A DNA stretch of 5,113 bases from RGIG426 sp045598065 (lineage in GTDB: Bacteria; Bacillota; Clostridia; Oscillospirales; Acutalibacteraceae). Made by a program: the position numbers and the translations under genes. This document shows, piece after piece, positions 1 through 5,113 of this stretch. Where the stretch lies: contig JAZLLJ010000021.1 in the NCBI GenBank assembly GCA_045598065.1, forward strand, positions 1-5,113, given 5' to 3'. The notes beneath the pieces were generated by a model, which saw nothing but the letters and a program-made list of their open reading frames with translations, made no database searches and was not told the origin of the DNA. Position 1 is the first letter of the stretch, and the number at the start of each line of letters is the position of its first letter.

Positions 1-6
1 ATTGTC

Positions 7-47
7 AAACCGCCTCGCTATACGCCAGTATAGTCGAGGCGGGTTTT
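7..47. terminator. Long hairpin, probable intrinsic terminator of an upstream gene
   Basis: Bases 10-17 pair with 35-42 (8 bp, GC-rich) and 18-23 pair with 28-33 (6 bp), with a four-base loop GCCA at 24-27 and one bulged T at 34. An outer AAA/TTT pairing (7-9 with 44-46) extends the stem past a bulged G at 43. Four Ts follow the stem on the + strand. The T tract is short, so termination strength is uncertain, but a near-perfect 14-bp stem next to no gene is best explained as the terminator of a gene lying left of the window. Confidence 0.65.
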
Positions 48-126
48 CGCGTTCTTCATCCAAAATCTGTGTTTTAAGGCGCTTCGCGGTTTCGTAGCCG
101 ATAAAAATTTTCGTTCTGGGAAGTTG

Positions 127-161
127 AAAAAGCCCGTAAGGATGACGCCTTACGGGCTTTT
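127..161. terminator. Perfect hairpin, bidirectional intrinsic terminator
   Basis: Bases 128-141 and 148-161 form a perfect 14-bp stem around a six-base loop (142-147). The core is GC-rich (GCCCGTAAGG and its complement), flanked by an A run on the left and a T run on the right. This makes a U-tailed terminator on both strands. It insulates the gap promoter, about 150 bases downstream, from transcription coming from the left. Confidence 0.85.
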
Positions 162-313
162 GAAACAATGCAGACGGGAATTTTTAGGCGAGAAACAACA
201 CATTCCTTAAGAACTCCCGGCCTTTGGGCACGCTCTTTTTTGCACAAACGGTCGAGAGTTTTGCAGATACCGCCAATAGTGGTCAGTTTCGACGAAAAAG
301 TTCAAAAAAGCCC

Positions 314-342
314 TTGAAAAGTTTTGGAAATCGGGATATAAT
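314..342 (+). promoter_or_regulatory. Housekeeping sigma-factor promoter of gap
   Basis: The -35 box TTGAAA (314-319) and the perfect -10 box TATAAT (337-342) are separated by exactly 17 bases. The expected transcription start is near 349, giving a leader of only about 27 bases before the gap start codon. There is no room for a structured leader, so control would have to act at the promoter. Near-consensus strength fits a highly expressed glycolytic gene. Confidence 0.88.
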
Positions 343-360
343 AAAGCGAACTAAATTTTT

Positions 361-366
361 AGGAGG
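361..366 (+). promoter_or_regulatory. Ribosome binding site of gap
   Basis: Perfect AGGAGG with nine bases to the ATG at 376. It fixes that start and rules out the earlier in-window start codons, which have no such site. The full consensus agrees with strong expression. Confidence 0.92.
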
Positions 367-375
367 TTTATTACT

Positions 376-1404
376 ATGTCTGTTAAAGTTGCTATCAATG
401 GTTTTGGCCGTATCGGCCGCCTGGCGTTCCGTCAGATGTTTGAAGCGGACGGCTACGAAGTCGTCGCCATCAACGACCTGACCAGCCCGGCGATGCTCGC
501 TCACCTGCTCAAATACGATACCGCCCAAGGTTCCTTCCTCGGCTATTATGGCGAGGGCAAACACACCGTCGAAGCCGGCGAAGATAACATCGTCGTGGAC
601 GGCAAAAAAATCACCATCTATAAAGAGGCTGACGCCAATAACTGCCCGTGGGGCGAAATCGGCGTGGACGTCGTGCTCGAGTGCACCGGTTTCTACACCA
701 GCAAAGAGAAAGCCCAGGCTCACATCAACGCCGGCGCCAAAAAAGTCGTTATCTCCGCTCCGGCCGGTAACGATCTGCCGACCATCGTTTACAACGTGAA
801 CCACACCACTTTGACCAAAGAGGACAACATCATCTCCGCGGCTTCCTGCACCACCAACTGCCTCGCGCCGATGGCGAAAGCCCTCAACGATAACTTCCCG
901 ATCGTTTCCGGTATTATGTGCACCGTGCACGCCTACACCGGCGATCAGATGTTTCTTGACGGTCCGCAGCGCAAAGGCGATCTTCGCCGCTCCCGCGCCG
1001 GTGCCTGCAACATCGTGCGGAACTCCACCGGTGCTGCCAAAGCCATCGGCTTGGTTATCCCGGCTCTGAACGGCAAACTGATCGGTGCTGCCCAGCGCAT
1101 CCCGACTCCGACCGGTTCCACCACCCTTTTGACCGCTGTTGTCAAAGGCAAAGACATCACCGTTGACGCTGTCAACGCCGCGATGAAAGCTCAGGCGACC
1201 GAGTCCTTCGGCTACAACGAGGATCAGATCGTTTCCTCCGACATCATCGGCATGCGCTTCGGCTCCCTGTTCGATGCTACCCAGACTTTGGTCTCCAAAG
1301 TGGACGACGACACCTATCAGGTGCAGGTCGTTTCGTGGTACGACAACGAGAACAGCTACACCAGCCAGATGGTCCGCACCATCAAATACTTCGCCGAGCT
1401 GTAA
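376..1404 (+). CDS. gap: Glyceraldehyde-3-phosphate dehydrogenase, type I, NAD-dependent
   Basis: This is the cytoplasmic glycolytic enzyme that oxidatively phosphorylates glyceraldehyde 3-phosphate to 1,3-bisphosphoglycerate with NAD+; it works as a homotetramer. The 342-residue protein is complete and of normal family length. The N-terminal Rossmann fold shows NGFGRIGR at residues 8-15, and Asp34 at the end of the second strand is the residue that favours NAD over NADP. The active-site signature ASCTTNC places the catalytic cysteine at Cys158, with its partner His185 in CTVHAYT. The S-loop (GDLRRSRAG...) and the C-terminal WYDNENSY motif are also present. One oddity is Arg215 in NIVRNSTGAAKA, where most GAPDHs have proline. 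The gene has its own promoter and a perfect ribosome binding site. No clear terminator follows, so some transcripts may continue into the FMN riboswitch. The NAD-type cofactor residue supports a catabolic GapA rather than a gluconeogenic GapB role. Confidence 0.98.
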   Translation: MSVKVAINGFGRIGRLAFRQMFEADGYEVVAINDLTSPAMLAHLLKYDTAQGSFLGYYGEGKHTVEAGEDNIVVDGKKITIYKEADANNCPWGEIGVDVVLECTGFYTSKEKAQAHINAGAKKVVISAPAGNDLPTIVYNVNHTTLTKEDNIISAASCTTNCLAPMAKALNDNFPIVSGIMCTVHAYTGDQMFLDGPQRKGDLRRSRAGACNIVRNSTGAAKAIGLVIPALNGKLIGAAQRIPTPTGSTTLLTAVVKGKDITVDAVNAAMKAQATESFGYNEDQIVSSDIIGMRFGSLFDATQTLVSKVDDDTYQVQVVSWYDNENSYTSQMVRTIKYFAEL

Positions 1405-1475
1405 TTTCCAGTGAAGCGATAGCCGGAGAGCCGCCTGCAAAACGGGTTTTGATGCTTTCTGTTAGGCTACAAAAA

Positions 1476-1587
<112 letters not shown>

Positions 1588-1606
1588 AAGCGTCTTTGTA
1601 CGTTTG

Positions 1607-1638
1607 CGCCCCTGCGAGGTTTCGCAGGGGCGTTTTTT
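1607..1638 (+). terminator. Regulated intrinsic terminator of the FMN riboswitch
   Basis: An 11-bp, mostly GC stem pairs 1607-1617 with 1622-1632 around the loop GGTT, and is followed by six Ts (1633-1638). It lies between the aptamer and the ribU ribosome binding site, so it serves as the expression platform: ligand-bound aptamer lets it form and stops transcription. The 5' arm CGCCCC (1607-1612) is complementary to GGGGCG (1483-1488) inside the aptamer, which offers a candidate antiterminator pairing in the unbound state. Confidence 0.92.
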
Positions 1639-1653
1639 ATTGCATACAGTAGA

Positions 1654-1662
1654 AAAGGGGTG
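1654..1662 (+). promoter_or_regulatory. Ribosome binding site that sets the ribU start
   Basis: The stretch AAAGGGGTG before 1663 resembles the AAGGAGGTG consensus with one mismatch. Its core ends eight bases before the ATG at 1669. The in-frame GTG at 1660 lies inside this site and so is unlikely to be the start. The site begins about 16 bases after the riboswitch terminator's T tract. Confidence 0.75.
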
Positions 1663-1668
1663 ACAAAA

Positions 1669-2229
1669 ATGCGAACGAAACAGTATAACAAAACGCTGCG
1701 GCTGTGTGTCGTTGCCATGATGACGGCGATGGCCTACGTCGCCATGGTGTTTTTAAAAATCCCGGTCGTGCTTTTTTTGAGTTACGAGCCGAAAGACGTG
1801 TTGCTCGCGCTCATCGCGTTGCTTGTGGATCCGGTTGCCGGAATTTTGGCAACCGTGGCGGTGGCGTTTGTGGAAATGATTACCGTAAGCAGCACCGGGC
1901 TTTGGGGTTTTCTCATGAACGTGTTGTCGAGCCTTGCGTTTTTGCTTCCCGTCGCACTCCTTTGTCGCAAGAAAAAAACAGTCGTTCGCGTGGCAGTAGG
2001 TTTGGTGGTCGGCGTTTTCGTGATGACCGTGACCATGCTCCTTTGGAACTACCTCGTCGTGCCATTGTATATGGCGACACCGCGAGCAGACGTGGTACCG
2101 CTTCTGTGGTCGGCGTTTTTGCCGTTTAACCTGATGAAGGGCGGCGTCAATGCTGTGCTGACGTTTTTGTTGTTTAAGCCGGCGCAATCGGCGTTCAAAT
2201 CTGCGAAACTCACCCCTGCAGACGGCTGA
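1669..2229 (+). CDS. ribU: Riboflavin ECF transporter S-component RibU
   Basis: This is the membrane subunit that binds riboflavin and, together with the shared ECF module (EcfT and two EcfA ATPases, not in this window), imports it. The 186-residue product is almost wholly hydrophobic, with about six membrane segments roughly at residues 10-30, 33-54, 56-73, 78-98, 105-132 and 144-169. The first segment carries an A-x-x-x-A pattern (Ala16, Ala20), as in S-components that dock on EcfT by helix packing. LSYEPKDV (37-44), the GFLMN segment (80-84), WN (126-127) and FNLMKGGVN (153-161) are in keeping with RibU/YpaA proteins. Assignment to riboflavin rather than another vitamin rests chiefly on the FMN riboswitch directly upstream. 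The ATG at 1669 is preferred over GTG at 1660. The gene is monocistronic, since a strong terminator follows it. The lysine-rich loop (101-103) fits a cytoplasmic side. Confidence 0.93.
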   Translation: MRTKQYNKTLRLCVVAMMTAMAYVAMVFLKIPVVLFLSYEPKDVLLALIALLVDPVAGILATVAVAFVEMITVSSTGLWGFLMNVLSSLAFLLPVALLCRKKKTVVRVAVGLVVGVFVMTVTMLLWNYLVVPLYMATPRADVVPLLWSAFLPFNLMKGGVNAVLTFLLFKPAQSAFKSAKLTPADG

Positions 2230-2268
2230 ATTTACACAAAAGGACAGCAAAAACCACCTAAAAGTATA

Positions 2269-2315
2269 AGCAACTCTCTCAAAACGGTTGTTTTTGAGAG
2301 AGTTGCTCTTTTTTT
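2269..2315 (+). terminator. Strong intrinsic terminator after ribU
   Basis: Bases 2269-2284 pair perfectly with 2292-2307, giving a 16-bp stem around a seven-base loop (2285-2291), and seven consecutive Ts follow (2309-2315). The stem contains the CTCTCTC/GAGAGAG core. It sits 40 bases after the ribU stop codon and separates ribU from the glucanase gene, which has its own promoter. Confidence 0.92.
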
Positions 2316-2356
2316 CTCCATAATTTCAGCGGTTTGCACAAAAATCGGAAACTATA

Positions 2357-2385
2357 TTGACAAAAAATTGACTTTATTGTATAAT
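2357..2385 (+). promoter_or_regulatory. Perfect consensus promoter of the GH16 gene
   Basis: The -35 box TTGACA (2357-2362) and the -10 box TATAAT (2380-2385) both match the sigma-70/sigma-A consensus exactly, with a 17-base spacer. Transcription should begin near 2392, leaving a leader of about 85 AT-rich bases. No catabolite-repression (cre) site or other operator is recognisable around it. A second TTGAC (2368-2372) is too close to the -10 box to act as a -35 box. Confidence 0.9.
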
Positions 2386-2461
2386 TTTATCCGTGTCCTT
2401 ATATATGTATATAGTAATATTTTATTTACAGTATGAGGGCCTTCTTTATCACATCTATTTC

Positions 2462-2467
2462 AAGGAG
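2462..2467 (+). promoter_or_regulatory. Ribosome binding site of the GH16 gene
   Basis: AAGGAG with nine bases to the ATG at 2477. It supports that start, which is also immediately followed by a typical signal peptide. Confidence 0.9.
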
Positions 2468-2476
2468 AAATCAACC

Positions 2477-5113
2477 ATGAAAACGATCAAAAAGAGTCTC
2501 GCGTGGATTTGCGTGTTGGCGATGGTGGTCTCTTCGTTGAGTGTGTTGGAGCTTTCGGTTGCGGCTCGTCCGAAACTGCAAACTCTCGCACCGGCAGGAA
2601 AGAACCTTATCATCAACGGCGACTTTGAAAGCGAAGACGAGGTCCAGCGTAACCTGAATCCCGATCCGATTTTGGTTCCGCAAACGTGGAGTCCGCTGGC
2701 GAATGCCACCATCTGTTCAGAGGCGGCGTATACCGGCAACTACGGCTTAAAGATGACGTCGTCCCCGTCGGACAGCAGTCTTGCCGTGTTTGACTTTATC
2801 CACATCGCGCTTGCGCCGCACTCGACGTATAGCCTCACGGCGGACATCAAGGGCGATGCGTTGCCGCTGGATGCGAACTTTGTCAACTCCACCGGCGAAG
2901 TGACGATTGTTCCCGGTTCGACGAACTTCACGATTTCCCAATCGTGGAAAAACGTCAACCTGGTGACGTTCAAAACCGGTGCGGACTACGTATACGGCAG
3001 CGTGAAGCTGTCTATCTACAAAGGCGCTTCCGGTAGCGTGTGCCTCGACAACGTAAACATTACCGCCAACGGCAACGAGTGGTGCTCCACACCGGAAGGT
3101 GTTGTCACGCTTCCGTACGACGAGAACGGCGTGCTGTATTCCAAGACCAACCCGTTTACGGATGAATTTGACGACCCGACGCTCGACCTGCACAAATGGC
3201 TCGTTTCCGCCACCGCTTGGGGCGGCGACAACGGCGGTTTGGCCGCGGCAAACGTGTCGATGGTGACCGATGTAGAACCGGATGGTACGGAGCGCACCTG
3301 TGTCCTCCTCGAATCCCACGGCGAGCGCTATGAGGGCAACGTCAAAGGTTCCGGCGGCGTGATCAAACGTGTCGGCGCCGGTATCGTTACCCGCCCGTAC
3401 TTCGCTTCCGGCGAATACGAGGTTGTGGCGAAGATTGAAAACACGCTCGGTGTCTGCCGCGCGTTCTGGTCGTTTAGTTACATCGGCTATATGCAGGGTG
3501 ACGACGAGTTTTATGACGGCACTGCTGCGACGGAACATAACCTGCATGGTAACGTCCGCAACTCCGAGATTGACTGGGAGTTCCCGTCCGCCTACAACGA
3601 CAACCGTCCGGACGATGCCATTACCTTGAATATCCTCCGCTCCAACTGCTGGGGCGGTAAACGCCCGGGCGAGGGCGGCGAATTCTCCCGCCGTTCCAAC
3701 CCGGACAACGACCCGACGCTCTGCATTGCCGACGGCCAGTACCACACCTTCACCTATGTGTGGTGTTCGGTCAGCGATAAAGAAGACCCGTATAAATCCC
3801 ACGCCTATATGTCCGAGGCGGATATGAAGGCGGGCAAATCGGTGGATAAAACCACCGGCCGTTCCTCTGTTACGTGGTATATCGACGGTGTCATGGTCAA
3901 CACCTATGATATGAACGACAGCGAAAAATGGTGCGCCGGCCAAGCGGACGACTTGTTGTATGCCGCCGGTCAGACTCAACTCGGCAAATACTATGAGGAC
4001 GGCGGTTACGGTATCAACACCCCGTATCGCGGTACCCGTTTCTGGATTGCCGACTGGTTCCCGGTGAACAGCGGCAAAGGCGACTTGTTCCCGGCAGGCG
4101 AAAACCGCTATACCGGTTGGGCAGGTACGCCGGACTACGACACTTGCCTTACCTACATCGACTCTTGTACGATCATTCCGTATTACCAGACGATCCCGAA
4201 TCCCAAAGAAGAAACCCCCGAGGAATATGCCGCCCATTTGGAAAAGCTGGGCTTGACCGAAGCCCAAGCGGCGCGGATGCGCGAGCTGGGACTGCCGGGC
4301 GACGAGTATGAGTATCGTGAGGACGTGCCGAACAAAGACTTCGTCACTCCGCTCGAATACCCGAACTGGCAGAAAGCCCATGGCCTCCTCGAATACCCGA
4401 TTCCGGTCACCGAAATCGACGGTGGCAACGTCACTGTGACGTGGAGTCCGGTTTCCGGTGCGACCGCCTATGATTTGAAATTTGACGGTCAGGTCTATTC
4501 CAACGTGACGAGTGGCTACCAGGTGACCGGTCTTCCGATCGGTCAGCACACCGTGCAGCTGCGCGCCAAAAACTCCGGCGAAACCAGCTGCTGGAGCTAC
4601 GAGGGTATGTGCTGTGTCGGCGTGCCGGAGCTGCTTCCGGACGAAGACCACCTGTATATCAACCCCGACAACCAATCCCAGGTTGTTGTGTGGTGGCCGG
4701 AAGTGGAAGGCGCTGTCGACTACTATCTGGAAATCGACAACAATCCCCAACTGAACCAAAACACCGAGGCGTACTACTCCTTTGCGCCGGGCGAGCCGAA
4801 TGCGCGCTTACAAGGTCTTGCCCCCGGCGAACACATCATCCGTGTGCGTTCGCAAGGTACGCAGGGCATGAGTAACTGGTCGCGTGCCTGCTCGATCATC
4901 GTGCCGAAATCGGCGCTTCCCATTCCGAGCCTTATCCCGAAACGCGTGGACGACACTAACGAGTTCCAGCTCATCGTCAACGAGGGCGAAGGCTACTATA
5001 TCGGCGAAACCGCGGAGTATTACGAAATTGTGGACTCCAACTACAACCGCATTACCAACGCTTCCGGCCAAGATGTCGGTTGGATCAAATCCCGTCGTTA
5101 CGGCGGCGGCGGT
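2477..5113 (+). CDS. Secreted multidomain GH16 family glycoside hydrolase (3' end beyond window)
   Basis: This is a probable extracellular endo-beta-glucanase or related polysaccharide hydrolase; the exact substrate cannot be read from sequence. The frame is open for all 879 codons to the window edge, so the C-terminus is missing. Residues 1-30 are a signal peptide (KTIKK, a hydrophobic core, then probable cleavage after Val-Ala-Ala30). Residues 43-196 look like a CBM4/9-type carbohydrate-binding module, opening with NLIINGDFE and closing with CLDNVNI. The catalytic domain spans about 229-569: DEFDDP at 229-234 with KW at 240-241, then EIDWEF at 364-369, matching the GH16 ExDxE signature with Glu364 as predicted nucleophile, Asp366 as helper and Glu368 as acid/base. 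YHTFTYVW (422-429), WYIDG (467-471), RFWIADW (521-527) and the closing YIDSCTIIPY (560-569) also fit GH16. A helical stretch (580-606) precedes two fibronectin-III-like domains (about 645-716 and 730-810). Residues 811-879 are unassigned. No sorting signal or dockerin is visible before the edge. Confidence 0.92.
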   Translation, partial: MKTIKKSLAWICVLAMVVSSLSVLELSVAARPKLQTLAPAGKNLIINGDFESEDEVQRNLNPDPILVPQTWSPLANATICSEAAYTGNYGLKMTSSPSDSSLAVFDFIHIALAPHSTYSLTADIKGDALPLDANFVNSTGEVTIVPGSTNFTISQSWKNVNLVTFKTGADYVYGSVKLSIYKGASGSVCLDNVNITANGNEWCSTPEGVVTLPYDENGVLYSKTNPFTDEFDDPTLDLHKWLVSATAWGGDNGGLAAANVSMVTDVEPDGTERTCVLLESHGERYEGNVKGSGGVIKRVGAGIVTRPYFASGEYEVVAKIENTLGVCRAFWSFSYIGYMQGDDEFYDGTAATEHNLHGNVRNSEIDWEFPSAYNDNRPDDAITLNILRSNCWGGKRPGEGGEFSRRSNPDNDPTLCIADGQYHTFTYVWCSVSDKEDPYKSHAYMSEADMKAGKSVDKTTGRSSVTWYIDGVMVNTYDMNDSEKWCAGQADDLLYAAGQTQLGKYYEDGGYGINTPYRGTRFWIADWFPVNSGKGDLFPAGENRYTGWAGTPDYDTCLTYIDSCTIIPYYQTIPNPKEETPEEYAAHLEKLGLTEAQAARMRELGLPGDEYEYREDVPNKDFVTPLEYPNWQKAHGLLEYPIPVTEIDGGNVTVTWSPVSGATAYDLKFDGQVYSNVTSGYQVTGLPIGQHTVQLRAKNSGETSCWSYEGMCCVGVPELLPDEDHLYINPDNQSQVVVWWPEVEGAVDYYLEIDNNPQLNQNTEAYYSFAPGEPNARLQGLAPGEHIIRVRSQGTQGMSNWSRACSIIVPKSALPIPSLIPKRVDDTNEFQLIVNEGEGYYIGETAEYYEIVDSNYNRITNASGQDVGWIKSRRYGGGG

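Larger units (their letters stand above)
1..375. other. Gene-free region upstream of gap
   Basis: No credible gene is present. All three forward frames entering from the left edge hit a stop within about 95 bases, and the only nearby reverse-strand ATG (59-57) opens a 13-codon frame. The region holds two hairpin terminators (7-47 and 127-161), then about 150 bases in which I see no operator, repeat or RNA gene, then the gap promoter and ribosome binding site. I looked for a CggR-like or Rex-like operator near the promoter and found none. The stretch therefore reads as the end of an upstream transcription unit followed by a self-standing gap promoter. Confidence 0.8.

Noticed and set aside
224..481. 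An 85-codon forward frame starting at a TTG and overlapping the gap promoter and start
   Set aside because: No ribosome binding site, and it runs across the gap promoter into gap in another frame with no recognisable domain.
283..1440. A 385-codon open frame on the reverse strand, antisense to gap
   Set aside because: Same cause: strong codon bias in gap leaves the antisense frame open. The product is rich in G, V, D and H with no known motif, and gap itself is beyond doubt.
1438..1451. CAAAAC-GG-GTTTTG inverted repeat as a terminator for gap
   Set aside because: The loop would be only two bases, the stem is AT-rich, and no T tract follows, so it cannot act as an intrinsic terminator.
1447..1473. 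TTTTGA / TACAAA as a promoter for the riboswitch
   Set aside because: Both boxes are poor, the spacer is 15 bases, and the resulting start near 1480 would cut off the 5' strand of the aptamer's P1 helix.
1660..1668. GTG at 1660 as the start of ribU
   Set aside because: It lies inside the Shine-Dalgarno sequence that serves the ATG at 1669, leaving no site for its own initiation.
2747..4759. A 670-codon open frame on the reverse strand, antisense to the GH16 gene
   Set aside because: It is a shadow of the sense gene. The sense frame has a signal peptide, ribosome binding site, promoter and clear GH16 motifs, while the antisense product is low-complexity (rich in V, R, G, A, H) with no recognisable domain. 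Its openness follows from the rarity of TTA, CTA and TCA in the matching phase of the sense strand.

Overview
The window looks like an ordinary chromosomal stretch of a Gram-positive bacterium. An anaerobic Clostridia/Oscillospiraceae-type Firmicute is my best guess. The signs are strong AGGAGG-type ribosome binding sites, near-consensus housekeeping promoters with 17-bp spacers, an FMN-riboswitch-controlled ECF-type riboflavin transporter subunit, and a clostridial-looking GAPDH. Coding regions are fairly GC-rich, while the promoter regions are clearly AT-rich. The taxonomic guess rests on these features only, not on a database match.

Layout, all on the + strand. Positions 1-375 carry no gene: two strong hairpin terminators (about 7-47 and 127-161) close whatever lies upstream, followed by the promoter (314-342) and ribosome binding site of gap. 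gap (376-1404) encodes a complete glycolytic glyceraldehyde-3-phosphate dehydrogenase. After a 71-base spacer comes a canonical FMN (RFN) riboswitch (1476-1587) and its intrinsic terminator (1607-1638), then ribU (1669-2229), the membrane S-component of an ECF riboflavin transporter. A strong terminator (about 2269-2315) ends that unit. An AT-rich intergenic region with a perfect consensus promoter (2357-2385) then drives a large secreted protein that starts at 2477 and runs off the window end. Its first 879 residues show a signal peptide, a CBM4/9-like carbohydrate-binding module, a GH16 beta-glucanase-type catalytic domain with the ExDxE active site, and two fibronectin-III-like domains.

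The three genes are functionally separate: central glycolysis, vitamin B2 uptake under FMN feedback, and extracellular polysaccharide breakdown. The only regulatory link suggested is possible read-through from gap into the riboswitch leader, because I see neither a terminator after gap nor a convincing promoter before the riboswitch. I found no mobile element, CRISPR array, defence system, tRNA or rRNA, and nothing that looks like an undescribed system. The most notable points are details of the GH16 protein (a long insertion inside the catalytic domain, a helical segment between domains, an unrecognised C-terminal region), a substituted residue in the GAPDH S-loop, and a possible antiterminator pairing in the riboswitch leader.
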